Source: Bryobacterales bacterium (GTDB lineage: Bacteria > Acidobacteriota > Terriglobia > Bryobacterales > Bryobacteraceae). Taken from it: DNA of 64,000 nucleotides. The DNA lies in NCBI GenBank assembly GCA_003167255.1, contig PMTR01000124.1, positions 1 through 64,000 of the forward strand. Reading direction: 5' to 3'. Shown here piece by piece: positions 18,006 through 27,192 of the stretch. How positions within the stretch are numbered: position 1 is the first letter of the stretch; each line of letters opens with the position of its first letter. Position numbers and translations under genes: made by a program. The notes under the pieces were generated by a model that was not told the DNA's origin, ran no database searches, and saw only the letters and a program-made list of their open reading frames with translations.

Positions 18006-18782
18006 ATGAAAGATAAACCCAGAATCGCTGTTTTCAAGTTTGCTTCCTGCGACGGGTGCCAGTTGAGCCTGCTGGACGCGGAGGACGAACTGCTCGGGGT
18101 GGCCGAGGCAGTGGACATCGTTTACTTTCCCGAGGCCAGCCGGACGATGCTAAAAGGACCATACGACATCGGGCTAGTTGAAGGCTCGATCACCACCCAC
18201 CATGACGCCGGGCGCATCCAACAGGTGCGCCGCCAATGCCGTACTCTGATCACAATCGGCGCTTGCGCAACCGCCGGGGGCATTCAAGCGCTGCGGAATT
18301 GGAAGGACGTGGATGAGTTCGTCCGCGTGGTCTACGCGACGCCCCAATACATCAGCACGCTGAAGATGTCCACTCCCATCGCCGAACATGTGCCGGTGGA
18401 TTTCGAGTTGCGCGGCTGCCCTATCAACAAGCACCAGCTCATCGAGTTGATCACCGCCATGTTGGCCGGCCGCAAGCCGAATATCCCGGCTTACAGCGTC
18501 TGCATAGAGTGCAAGCGGCGAGGGACGGTATGCATCGTGGTGGCGCGCGGTGTTGCCTGTCTGGGGCCGGTGACCCAGGCCGGCTGCGGCGCGCTATGTC
18601 CCAGCTTCGATCGCGGCTGCTACGGTTGCTACGGGCCGATGGAGAGCCCCAATACGGGCTCTCTAACCAACCAGTTTCGAATCCTAGGCCAAAGCGACCA
18701 GCAGATCTCGCAGTCATTTCGCAGCTACAACGCCTGGGCGTGGCAATTCCGGAAGGCCAGCGAGGAGTGTGAGCGCGCATGA
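18006..18782 (+). CDS. hydD: NiFe hydrogenase small (delta) subunit
   Basis: 258 residues, 2 bp after hydG. It holds the proximal cluster ligands CDGCQLSL and GACATAGG, the RGCPINK segment, and a second Cys-rich part ([11 protein letters not shown] ... [15 protein letters not shown]) for two more Fe-S clusters. There is no Tat signal, so the enzyme is cytoplasmic as in group 3. It passes electrons from the NiFe site to the beta and gamma subunits. Its stop overlaps the next start by four bases. Confidence 0.93.
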   Translation: MKDKPRIAVFKFASCDGCQLSLLDAEDELLGVAEAVDIVYFPEASRTMLKGPYDIGLVEGSITTHHDAGRIQQVRRQCRTLITIGACATAGGIQALRNWKDVDEFVRVVYATPQYISTLKMSTPIAEHVPVDFELRGCPINKHQLIELITAMLAGRKPNIPAYSVCIECKRRGTVCIVVARGVACLGPVTQAGCGALCPSFDRGCYGCYGPMESPNTGSLTNQFRILGQSDQQISQSFRSYNAWAWQFRKASEECERA

Positions 18783-20074
18783 GCGGGGGCGGCAAGACCA
18801 TCAGGGTGGATTACCTGGCGCGGGTGGAAGGCGAGGGAGGGATCTACATCAAGCTGAAAGGCGACCAGGTCCAGGACGTCCAGCTCAAGATCTTCGAGCC
18901 GCCGCGCCTGTTCGAGGCGTTTCTGCGCGGCCGGCACTGCTCGGAGGTCCCCGATATTACCGCGCGCATTTGCGGGATCTGTCCTATCGCCTACCAGATG
19001 AGCGCGGTCCATGCCATCGAGCGCGCTCTGGGCATTGAGATCGATCCGGCCGTGCGGCTGTTGCGGCGGCTGTTCTACTGCGGCGAGTGGATCGAGAGCC
19101 ACGCTCTACACATCTTTATGCTCCACGCCCCCGATTTCCTCGGTTACCCCGACGCCATTCAGATGGCTCGGGACCACCGCGGCACCGTCGAGCAAGGTCT
19201 GCGGCTGAAGAAGACGGGGAACCGGATCGTTACGCTGATGGGAGGCCGGGAAATCCACCCCATTTCCGCGGCGGTGGGCGGATTTCATAAGGTTCCTTCC
19301 AAAACCGGACTGCGCTCGCTGGTGGAGGATTTGAAGTGGGCCCTGGACGCCTCGCTCTCGACGGCCCGGCTGGTGGCCGGATTCGAGTTTCCCGATTTCG
19401 AGCAAGACTACGAGTTCGTGGCCCTCTCGCACCCCGACGAGTACCCATTCAACGAGGGCCGGCTGGTGTCGAACCGGGGCCTGGATATCGATGCCGCCCA
19501 GTACGAAGAGCACTTCACGGAGCAGCACGTGAAGTACTCGAACGCCCTGCATTCCTATTTGCGGGGGCGGGGTTCGTACCTGGTCGGGCCGTTGGCGCGG
19601 TTCAACCTGAACTTCTCGCGACTGCCGGAAATCGCCCAACAAGCGGCGCGGGACTGCGGCCTGGCGCTACCCTGCCGGAACCCGTTCCGGAGCATCGTGG
19701 TGCGGGCGGTCGAGATGGTGTTCGCCTGCCACGAGGCGCTGCGGGCGATCGCCGAATACGAGCCGCCCGCTGCGCCTCGCGTCGAGATACCCGGCCGTGC
19801 CGGGGTGGGCTCGGCCGCCACCGAGGCGCCTCGCGGTCTTCTCTATCACCGCTACGAAATCGACGAGCGCGGGATCATCCTGTTGGCAAAGATCGTGCCC
19901 CCGACCTCGCAAAACCAGAAGCGCATCGAAGACGACCTCCGGCATTTCGTGCCCGGACTGATGACGCGTCCGGCCGAGGAGATCACGTTGCGATGTGAGC
20001 AGGCGGTGCGCAACTACGACCCCTGCATCTCCTGCGCCACCCACTTCCTGCGGCTGAAGATCGACCGGGAGTAG
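18779..20074 (+). CDS. hydA: NiFe hydrogenase large (alpha) catalytic subunit, group 3b-like
   Basis: 431 residues. The L1 motif [14 protein letters not shown] near residue 63 and the L2 motif DPCISCATH near the end supply the four Cys ligands of the NiFe centre. Nine residues follow the final His (FLRLKIDRE); in many large subunits a tail here is removed by a dedicated protease after nickel insertion, and such a protease gene follows directly. The motif set fits the cytoplasmic NADP-coupled group 3b, which can oxidise or evolve H2. Assignment to 3b rests on the operon composition and motifs rather than on a tree. Confidence 0.93.
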   Translation: MSGGGKTIRVDYLARVEGEGGIYIKLKGDQVQDVQLKIFEPPRLFEAFLRGRHCSEVPDITARICGICPIAYQMSAVHAIERALGIEIDPAVRLLRRLFYCGEWIESHALHIFMLHAPDFLGYPDAIQMARDHRGTVEQGLRLKKTGNRIVTLMGGREIHPISAAVGGFHKVPSKTGLRSLVEDLKWALDASLSTARLVAGFEFPDFEQDYEFVALSHPDEYPFNEGRLVSNRGLDIDAAQYEEHFTEQHVKYSNALHSYLRGRGSYLVGPLARFNLNFSRLPEIAQQAARDCGLALPCRNPFRSIVVRAVEMVFACHEALRAIAEYEPPAAPRVEIPGRAGVGSAATEAPRGLLYHRYEIDERGIILLAKIVPPTSQNQKRIEDDLRHFVPGLMTRPAEEITLRCEQAVRNYDPCISCATHFLRLKIDRE

Positions 20075-20076
20075 TG

Positions 20077-20550
20077 ATGTCGGTGCGGATCATTGGTTGC
20101 GGCAACATTGACCGCGGTGACGACGGCGCTGGTTTGTTGGTCGCCCGGCGGTTGCGGGAGTTGGGGACCGGCACCCAAGAGCAGAGCGGCGAAGCGCTGT
20201 CGTTAATCGAGAGCTGGGCTGGCGCCGAAACCGTCATTGTGGTCGACGCGGTAGTCAGCGGAAAGGCGCCGGGAGAGATTACGGTCTGGGACGCCCGCGC
20301 CCACCGGGTTTCCAGCGGCTTTTGGCCCGGTTCGACGCATCATTTCGGCCTCGCCGAGGCGGTGGAACTTGCGCGAGTTCTCGACCGGCTTCCGCCCCGC
20401 CTCTGGATCTACGGAATCGAAGGAAGGCGGTTTGAGCAAGGTAGCTGCCCCTCGCCCGAGGTGATGCGCGCCATCGGGGAGGTAGCGGAACGGATCAGAA
20501 GGTCGGTTCATATAAGAGAATTGAGCTTCCCCGAGCACCGAGCCCGGTAG
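20077..20550 (+). CDS. Hydrogenase maturation protease
   Basis: 157 residues from ATG 20,077; a GTG at 20,074 overlapping the hydA stop is possible. The N-terminal GCGNIDRGDDGAGL is the family signature, with a metal-binding Asp; the later Asp in VIVVDAV and His in STHHFGL complete the nickel-sensing site of HybD/HycI-type endopeptidases. It should clip the C-terminus of the large subunit once Ni is in place. Other hyp maturation genes are not in the window and must be supplied elsewhere. Confidence 0.88.
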   Translation: MSVRIIGCGNIDRGDDGAGLLVARRLRELGTGTQEQSGEALSLIESWAGAETVIVVDAVVSGKAPGEITVWDARAHRVSSGFWPGSTHHFGLAEAVELARVLDRLPPRLWIYGIEGRRFEQGSCPSPEVMRAIGEVAERIRRSVHIRELSFPEHRAR

Positions 20551-20681
20551 CGCCTCCGCCACGCGGGAACTACGAGCACCCCGCCGCCAAGAACAAGCAG
20601 GAGCAATGATGGATCTGGGACATTGGAGCCGGTCACGGCGAAAACTTCCATGGCGCCGTGAACGTCTTGGTGGAAGTAGAA
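20508..20681 (-). pseudogene. PEP-CTERM-like C-terminal remnant
   Basis: On the minus strand the last 58 codons of an otherwise shadow ORF read ...AVTGSNVPDPSLLLLVLGGG... followed by PAWRRR, which matches the PEP-CTERM sorting tag (VPEPS-type motif, hydrophobic helix, Arg cluster). The frame upstream of 20,681 runs antisense through the cytochrome gene and is not credible as its body. It may be the leftover end of an exosortase substrate. Confidence 0.4.
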
Positions 20682-20720
20682 GTTTGGCGCAACGCCGATG
20701 TCCCAATAGAGCCTCCTATA

Positions 20721-22949
20721 ATGAACTGGATGGTGCGCGAGGGACTTCGGGGTCGTCTGCCCGCCCTGCTGGTGTTGGCGGCTGCAATTGCGGTGGGCGG
20801 GTACTTCGGGCTCTGCCCTCGTCCCCACGTGGCGGAAAACGCGTACGTCGATTCCAAACTCTGCGCGGGCTGCCATTCGCAGATCGCGCAGAGCTACGCG
20901 GCCACCGGCATGGCCCGGTCGTTCTACCGGCCCCGTCCGGAGCACACGGTGACCGATTTCTATCACCAGACGGCCGGAATCCACTACGCGATGCTGGAGC
21001 GCGGCGGCAAATACTACCAGCGCCGCTGGCAGGCCGGATTCAACGGCGGGGAGACCAACGCCGAAGAACTGGCAGTCGACTACGCGATTGGATCGGGCCA
21101 TCACGCGGTTGCCTACCTGCACCGCACGAAGCGCGGAACCCTGATCGAACTGCCGCTGGGCTGGTACTCCGAAAAGGGCGGTACATGGGGCATGAACCCG
21201 GGCTACGACACCAACCATTTCATTCGCGGCCGCGAGATCACCTATGAGTGCATGTTCTGCCACAACGGGTATCCGGCCGTTCCCGCCGGTGGCGAGGAGC
21301 CCGTCTTTCCCGCCGAAATGCCGGAGGGCATCGACTGCCAGCGCTGCCACGGGCCGGGTGCGCGGCACGTAGCCGCGGCCATAACCTCCGGCGCGACGCC
21401 CGGGCAAGTGCGCGCGGCCATCTTGAATCCGGCGCGACTGACTCCGCAGCAGAAGATGGAGGTCTGCATGCAATGCCACCTCCAGACCACCAGCTCGCTA
21501 CTGCCCAGTTCCATCGTGCGGATGGACCGCGGGCCGTTTTCCTACCGCACCGGCGAGCCGCTGGGCGATTTCCGATTGTATTTCGACAAGGCCAACACCG
21601 CGGGTGAAGATCGCTTCGAGATCGACAACTCCGTCTACCGGCTGCGGCGGTCGCAGTGTTTCTTGCGGAGTAATGGCGCGCTCACATGCCTGACGTGTCA
21701 CGATCCGCATAACGTTCCGCGCGGCGAAGAAGCGCAGCGGCACTACAACGGCGCTTGCCGCCAATGCCACGCCGCCGTCTCCGCCCCGGGCCACACCGCC
21801 GAAGCGGACTGCGTGAGCTGCCACATGCCCAAACGGCGGACCAGCGACGTTGTGCACGTCGTCATGACCGACCACTTCATCCGGCGGCGGAAGCCCTCCG
21901 GCGACTTGTTGGCGGCAATCCTGGAACGCAACGACGAGGTCTACCGCGGCCCGGTGGTGCCTTACTATCCGGCGGCCGTGCCTCCGCTGTACACTGCCGT
22001 GGCGCAGGTCCGGGACGGCAGTAATCTGGGCCAGGGTATCGTGGAACTGTCGGCGGAAATTGCAAAGGAGAAGCCCCGCCAAGCCGGGTTCTACCTGGAG
22101 TCAGGCGACGCCTGGCTCAAGGCCGGGGACAAGGCGAAGGCCGTAGCGCCCTACGAGGAGGCCGCGCGGCTGGCGACGGAAAGCGACGCAGCGCTGCGGA
22201 GCTGGGGAGTTGCGCTGCGCGGCAGTGGACAAGCCGTGCGCGCGGTGGAGGTCCTCACCCGGGCAGTGGCGGTGGCGCCCGGCGATGCGAAGGCCTGGTA
22301 CGAACTGGCGATGGCGCACTCGCAGCAGGGACAGAAGGCGGAAGCCATCACGGAATTCCGGAAGTCGCTGGAACAGGATCCGGATTTTGCGTGGGCTTAC
22401 AACGGGATGGGCGTGGTCCTGGCGGACACCGGCCAGCCGGGACCGGCCGAGGACGCCTACCGTCACGCGCTGCGCCTCCAGCCGGATCTGGAAGAGTCGC
22501 TGGCCAACCTTGCTCTCCTCTTGGGTCCCAAAGGGCAACTCGCGGAGGCCGACTGGCTCTTTCGCGCGGCCTTGCGCATCAAGCCGGACGATGCCGTTGC
22601 GCGCAGCAACTACGCCGTGGCGCTGTCCTTCATGAACCGCTTCACGGAGGCGCAGCGCGAGGCCGAACTGGCGCTGCGGGGCGACCCCAACCAGGCGGAG
22701 GCGCACGATCTGCTAGGTGGGTTGCTGGAGAGCAAAGGGCAGTGGGACGCCGCCATGCGGGAGTTCGCGGATGCAGTTCGCCTGCGGCCCGATCTCAGCC
22801 GGGCGCAACTGAATCTGGGTCTGGCGCTCGAGCGGAAGGGCGACCATGCCGCGGCCGCCGAACACCTGCGCGCCGCGGCCGCCGGAACGGATACTGAAGT
22901 GAGCCGGCACGCTGCCGAAGCCCTGGCCCGAATCGGCGGGCGCCGCTAA
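20721..22949 (+). CDS. Seven-haem cytochrome c with C-terminal TPR domain
   Basis: 742 residues from ATG 20,721 (MNWMVREGL); the track start 63 bp upstream lacks a ribosome site. A membrane/signal helix (LPALLVLAAAIAVGGYFG) precedes seven CxxCH sites: CAGCH, CMFCH, CQRCH, CMQCH, CLTCH, CRQCH and CVSCH. The second half is a run of about seven TPR units (for example DAKAWYELAMAHSQQGQKAE). It is therefore a periplasmic electron carrier joined to a protein-binding scaffold, a combination common in Acidobacteria and Planctomycetes. It starts 170 bp after the hydrogenase protease gene; a link to hydrogen oxidation is only positional. Confidence 0.88.
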   Translation: MNWMVREGLRGRLPALLVLAAAIAVGGYFGLCPRPHVAENAYVDSKLCAGCHSQIAQSYAATGMARSFYRPRPEHTVTDFYHQTAGIHYAMLERGGKYYQRRWQAGFNGGETNAEELAVDYAIGSGHHAVAYLHRTKRGTLIELPLGWYSEKGGTWGMNPGYDTNHFIRGREITYECMFCHNGYPAVPAGGEEPVFPAEMPEGIDCQRCHGPGARHVAAAITSGATPGQVRAAILNPARLTPQQKMEVCMQCHLQTTSSLLPSSIVRMDRGPFSYRTGEPLGDFRLYFDKANTAGEDRFEIDNSVYRLRRSQCFLRSNGALTCLTCHDPHNVPRGEEAQRHYNGACRQCHAAVSAPGHTAEADCVSCHMPKRRTSDVVHVVMTDHFIRRRKPSGDLLAAILERNDEVYRGPVVPYYPAAVPPLYTAVAQVRDGSNLGQGIVELSAEIAKEKPRQAGFYLESGDAWLKAGDKAKAVAPYEEAARLATESDAALRSWGVALRGSGQAVRAVEVLTRAVAVAPGDAKAWYELAMAHSQQGQKAEAITEFRKSLEQDPDFAWAYNGMGVVLADTGQPGPAEDAYRHALRLQPDLEESLANLALLLGPKGQLAEADWLFRAALRIKPDDAVARSNYAVALSFMNRFTEAQREAELALRGDPNQAEAHDLLGGLLESKGQWDAAMREFADAVRLRPDLSRAQLNLGLALERKGDHAAAAEHLRAAAAGTDTEVSRHAAEALARIGGRR

Positions 22950-22982
22950 AAAAAGCGCCCCGAGGCTGTCCCCGGAGCGCTT
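22948..22982 (-). terminator. Intrinsic terminator of the downstream TonB gene
   Basis: AGCGCTCCGGGG / CCCCGGAGCGCT-type stem (22,955-22,981, a few mismatches) followed on the minus strand by a run of seven T. It lies between the convergent cytochrome and TonB genes and can serve both, though the T-run favours the minus strand. Confidence 0.75.
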
Positions 22983-23008
22983 CCATAATTGAGACGAAAA
23001 TCCCGGAT

Positions 23009-26000
23009 TTAGAAATCCAGGGCGCCGCGCATAAGTATGGTGCGGTTGCCGCTGGCGCCGGTGATTTGGCCGAATGTGGTGCCGGTGATGGTGAGACTCC
23101 CCTGGCTGAAGAACGGATGGTTCAGCCAGTTGGACGCCTCCCCGTAGAACGACAACGCCACTCGCTCGTTGATCCGGAACCGTTTCGTCAAAGCCATGTT
23201 CAGACTGATTGACGTTTTGCCGGGGTAAAAGATCCGCCCGCCGATCTGACCCGCCACTTGCGCTGGAGCGTAGTAAGCGGGGTTGACCGCGCCATTGGCC
23301 TGGACGATACCGGAAACGTTGGTCCGGATGCATTGACAAGTCGTGTCGTAGTTCCCGGTGGCCTGGGAAGCGGTGCTCTGCAGGAGTTGGTTGACGTTCA
23401 TGCCGTTCCCGAAAGCCACACCGCCGTCGGCCCCCAGATCGTTGAACACTGATCGCCCATTGCCGCCTCCCACGCTAGAGCCGCCGCCGAGTAGCAGGGT
23501 CGGCGCGCCGGAGATGACCTGGTTGGTACTGGCCACCGTCCAGTTGCCCAAAATCCCGTTCAGGATCTTGTTGTCCATGTTGACCCATTTCCCTCGCCCG
23601 AAGGGCAGATCATACGTCAAGTAGGATATGAACGTGTGCCGGTGGTCGAAAGGCGTCGGGCCGTAGTTCATATGGCCGTTGCGCAGCGTCCAAAAGGTGT
23701 AAGTGCCGGTCTGGTCGCTGGAATTGGAGACGCTACCCAGGGTCTTGCTCCAGGTGTAATGCGTGTCGAGCATCAGGCCATGGCTGAAAGCCCGGCGGAG
23801 CTCGATCTGCAGGCCGTTGTAGTTGTTGTTGCCATTGTCGTCCTGGTAGTTCACGGTGTTGGAATACGGGTTCCCGCGCCAGAAATTCTGCGCGTATCCG
23901 TTGTTCGCCGTGTATCCGAACCCCGCGGCGGCGCAGGGCGCGAAGTTGGAGCCCACCAGCCGACAGTAGTATGTGGCGCTGCTGGTGGTGGCCAGCGAAC
24001 TGGCCAGAGTACCCGCGGCGCCCTGTTCCAGGTTGGTGATGAAGGTGGAGTTTCCGAATCCCGAACTGGCGGCCAGGGCAGCGTTACTGCCATTGGCGCC
24101 GAAAGCAGCCGTAAAGATTGGCAGGGGCACCTGGCCCGCCAACCCGGTACTGGCAAAGTTGGAGACCTTCAGGGCCGGCGCGGGAAGCGCGGTGAGTTGC
24201 GCCACCGTCAGGCCGTTGGCAATCGCCAGGTTGCTCTGGGCGTTTTGGAACTCCTTCAGGAAGCCATTCTCGATGATATTGACTTCGTTCACGTTCTGGT
24301 AGTGCCAGACGTGGGTTGCCTTGGTGCCGACGTAGCGGATGTCGAGCACCAGACCCTTGGCGAGTTCCCGCTGGATGCGGAAGTTCCAGCTCTGGACATA
24401 CGGCGTCTTCAGGTTCGGGTTGATATAGGAGAAAGTCGTGCCGCCGTTCAGCGGGTAGGGACTCATCGGCAACTGCGAACTGAAGGCTGCGGGGCTGACG
24501 GAGAACGCCGGTGTCGGCGTGGTGAGGTTCAATGATCCCGGATTGGCGGAGATTGCCGCCGCCGCACTCTGCGATTGCGTCGACCCCGGGTTGCCGGTCA
24601 TGGTGTTCGAGATGGAGTTGATACCCTCGTTGTAGTAGGTCAGGCCATAGCTGGACGAGATGACGGTCTTGCCGTGCCCGATGAGCTTGCCCAGGAGGCC
24701 ATCGTTGGCCTCGGGACTCCAGGAAACGCCCAAGTTGGGCGCAGGGTTGATCATATCCCTCGAATACCCATAGCTCGGGTTGCCGAGCACCGGGTTGAAA
24801 CTCGAGTTCAACACCCCGGGCTGGAATGGGGCATTGGACGGGCCATACAGGTTCGACGGTTCGTTGTCGATGCCATTGAGACTGTGCAGAGCCCCGGTGA
24901 ATTCCCACCGCATGCCGTAGTTCATCGTCAAATTGGAACGTAGCCGGAAGGAGTCCTGCACGTACAGGCCGCCGGTAATATAACCGAAGCGGTCCATTAC
25001 AGGAGAGTACTTCTGATATTGGTGGGACACCTCGTCTACGTTGAGCGAAGTGCTCATGCTGCTGATCCGGCCCGTCAGCAGCGCGTACAGAGTCTTGGCG
25101 TTGCCGATGTCGGTCGCACTGCTGGTATTGATGAACGGCAGGTTGCCGGTTGCCGCCGCGGATGCGTTCGAAAAAACGTTATTGAACGGATCCGTCGTGG
25201 AAACACCGAAACTAATGTTCAGGATACCCCCGCTATTGTAGTGTTGTTCGTAAAAACTGGTCCGCAGGATGGAACCGCCCATGGTGATGGTGTGCTTGCC
25301 TTTTACCCACGTGAGGTTGTCGGTCCACTGCCACACCGGGTTGTTGCGCTTCCACGGCGTGATGTTGGGGATCAGAGGGGAAATAAGGGTTGTGTTGCTC
25401 GGGGTCGTGCCCAAGGTGAGGTTCCGGTCGCCATACGGCGCCCACTGGTGGATGTCGGATGGATTGTAGAAGTACTCCATGTTGCTCTGCGTGCCGAATA
25501 TGAAGTTGTTCAGCAGGTGCGGCGTGATCACGATATCCAGGGCATTCGTAGTCACCGGCGCGTCGATCTTGTAAGCGCCGTTGGAGGACATGCCGCCGGG
25601 ATAATTGGGCGTGCCCAGGATGTTCTGGTGCCGCTGGTTCCAGGTCCCGTGGTAACCGATTTTGGACGTGATCTGATAATCCAGCCGGGCCGTCGGGAAC
25701 AGGTTGGTGGTGTTGGTGCCGTAACCCCACAACATGGTCTGCTCAAAAGGCGTGCTGGGAGTCGCCAGGTAGCCGATGGCGCTCTTCTGCGTTGCGGTGA
25801 TCCCGTCCAAAATGCCTTTGATGGTCGCGTCGATGGTGCTCGAAAAACCGGCGGCTGCGGCGGCTGCAAGAACGTTGGCGGTGTGGTTCTGGCCGTCGGT
25901 TCCAACATAGGTGAAGTTGCCAGTCAGCGCTTGCGACTGCAGAACGGTGGTTGAAAAGGTACTCGCCCCGGGTTGAGGCTGATCTTCGAAGTTCAGAAAG

Positions 26001-26917
26001 AAGAACAGCCGGTGCTTGAAGTAAGGCGAAAATGGGACGAGAGGACCGCCCATATTGCCGTCATAATTCGCGGTGCGAGTCTTCGACCGATGGATGCCCT
26101 TGAGGATGTTGAAGTAGGTGTTGGCGTTAAAGTCCTCGTTGTTGGCCTGGTACAAAACGTGGAAATGATACTTATCGGTGCCGCGCTTGGTGGTGAAGCG
26201 GATCTGCATGGCGCCGTCGGCCCCCGCATCGGCGCCCAGTCCGCTGGTGGATACGGTGACTTCCTCGACAGCATCGAGCCGCTCCGGAGCGAAGGCGTAG
26301 AAGCTGGTGCCGCCGCTCTTGAATCGCTGCGAGTTATTGTTCATCCCGTCGAGGGTTATGTTCATGGAGGCGTTCGGCAGGCCGTTGAAGGTGCTGCCGC
26401 CCGACCCGGATTGCGCGCCCGGCATCAGCAGGGCAAAGCTCAGAGCGTCGCGGCTGGTATAGGGCAGTGTGGCGATGTTGCGGGAGTTGACGGTGGTCCC
26501 GACTTCATTGGAAGTGGTTTCCAGTTGCACCGCCGAAGCGGCCACCTCGACCGTTTCGGCCATGGAGCCCACTTTCAGGACTACGCCAATGTCAGTGGTG
26601 CGGCCGGAGTCGACCTGGATCTCACCGACGATGGCGACCTGGAAGCCTTGCGCGGTGGCGGTCAACTTGTAGGTGGCTGCCTGCAAATTCACGAAGACGA
26701 AGGACCCGTCATCGCCCGATGCGGTTTGCCGCTCGATGCCTTGCTCCGTATCGACCAATCTCAGCGCGACTTTGGGGATCACGGCGCCGGAAGTATCCTT
26801 CACTATACCGTGGATACCGGTTGTGGTTACCTGTGCAAACGCCAGCGGTGACAACGCGGCGATCGCCAGGACAAAAATGATTGTGACAATCCTTCGGTGC
26901 AGACCCTGCTGAAGCAT
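23009..26917 (-). CDS. TonB-dependent receptor, Oar-like (second)
   Basis: 1302 residues from ATG 26,917, which follows GGAGGAGCTAT; the track start 48 bp upstream is rejected. Signal peptide (IIFVLAIAALSPLAFAQ), carboxypeptidase-regulatory domain (GIVKDTSGAVIPKVALRL ... GSFVFVNLQAATYKL), plug (SMNITLDGMNNNSQRFKSGG, RFTTKRGTDKYHF) and a long barrel ending GNRTILMRGALDF. It has little similarity to the first receptor beyond the architecture. The ligand is unknown. A strong promoter with a LacI/GalR-type operator-like palindrome upstream hints at carbohydrate control, in contrast to the iron-linked copy. The secreted HExxH protein gene lies upstream on the same strand, 276 bp away. Confidence 0.88.
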   Translation of the reverse strand: MLQQGLHRRIVTIIFVLAIAALSPLAFAQVTTTGIHGIVKDTSGAVIPKVALRLVDTEQGIERQTASGDDGSFVFVNLQAATYKLTATAQGFQVAIVGEIQVDSGRTTDIGVVLKVGSMAETVEVAASAVQLETTSNEVGTTVNSRNIATLPYTSRDALSFALLMPGAQSGSGGSTFNGLPNASMNITLDGMNNNSQRFKSGGTSFYAFAPERLDAVEEVTVSTSGLGADAGADGAMQIRFTTKRGTDKYHFHVLYQANNEDFNANTYFNILKGIHRSKTRTANYDGNMGGPLVPFSPYFKHRLFFFLNFEDQPQPGASTFSTTVLQSQALTGNFTYVGTDGQNHTANVLAAAAAAGFSSTIDATIKGILDGITATQKSAIGYLATPSTPFEQTMLWGYGTNTTNLFPTARLDYQITSKIGYHGTWNQRHQNILGTPNYPGGMSSNGAYKIDAPVTTNALDIVITPHLLNNFIFGTQSNMEYFYNPSDIHQWAPYGDRNLTLGTTPSNTTLISPLIPNITPWKRNNPVWQWTDNLTWVKGKHTITMGGSILRTSFYEQHYNSGGILNISFGVSTTDPFNNVFSNASAAATGNLPFINTSSATDIGNAKTLYALLTGRISSMSTSLNVDEVSHQYQKYSPVMDRFGYITGGLYVQDSFRLRSNLTMNYGMRWEFTGALHSLNGIDNEPSNLYGPSNAPFQPGVLNSSFNPVLGNPSYGYSRDMINPAPNLGVSWSPEANDGLLGKLIGHGKTVISSSYGLTYYNEGINSISNTMTGNPGSTQSQSAAAAISANPGSLNLTTPTPAFSVSPAAFSSQLPMSPYPLNGGTTFSYINPNLKTPYVQSWNFRIQRELAKGLVLDIRYVGTKATHVWHYQNVNEVNIIENGFLKEFQNAQSNLAIANGLTVAQLTALPAPALKVSNFASTGLAGQVPLPIFTAAFGANGSNAALAASSGFGNSTFITNLEQGAAGTLASSLATTSSATYYCRLVGSNFAPCAAAGFGYTANNGYAQNFWRGNPYSNTVNYQDDNGNNNYNGLQIELRRAFSHGLMLDTHYTWSKTLGSVSNSSDQTGTYTFWTLRNGHMNYGPTPFDHRHTFISYLTYDLPFGRGKWVNMDNKILNGILGNWTVASTNQVISGAPTLLLGGGSSVGGGNGRSVFNDLGADGGVAFGNGMNVNQLLQSTASQATGNYDTTCQCIRTNVSGIVQANGAVNPAYYAPAQVAGQIGGRIFYPGKTSISLNMALTKRFRINERVALSFYGEASNWLNHPFFSQGSLTITGTTFGQITGASGNRTILMRGALDF

Positions 26918-26984
26918 ATAGCTCCTCCCTGAGTGACTTTGATACAGTGGACCCAAACAACCCAATTTCAGTTAAATTGAGGGA

Positions 26985-27013
26985 AGTATAAACGTTTCTG
27001 TAAGCGTTGTCAA
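26985..27013 (-). promoter_or_regulatory. Strong TonB promoter with overlapping palindromes
   Basis: On the minus strand TTGACA (27,013-27,008), exactly 17 bp, TATACT (26,990-26,985). The + strand sequence TGTAAGCGTTGTCA (26,999-27,012) fits the LacI/GalR-family operator pattern TGnAAnCGnTTnCA with one mismatch and covers the -35 box; AAACGTTT (26,990-26,997) is a perfect palindrome beside it. No LacI-family gene is in the window. Confidence 0.6.
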
Positions 27014-27192
27014 TGCTCGGCATCCAGCGCATGTAATTGTTAAAAAAGGACTTAATCCTCCGGAACGGGAGTGGGTCAAAATGATTTAATCGCTTCAGAT
27101 GAGGATTGACAGGCTATCCGGATGGCTACCGCGCCTGCCTACCCGGAAGAACCTGCGGCCAACGGTGGGTTCTTCCGCCGCTCATTCGAGAC

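Noticed and set aside
20716-20723. TATAATG just at the cytochrome start as a -10 box.
   Set aside because: It overlaps the start codon itself and no -35 box is at the right distance.
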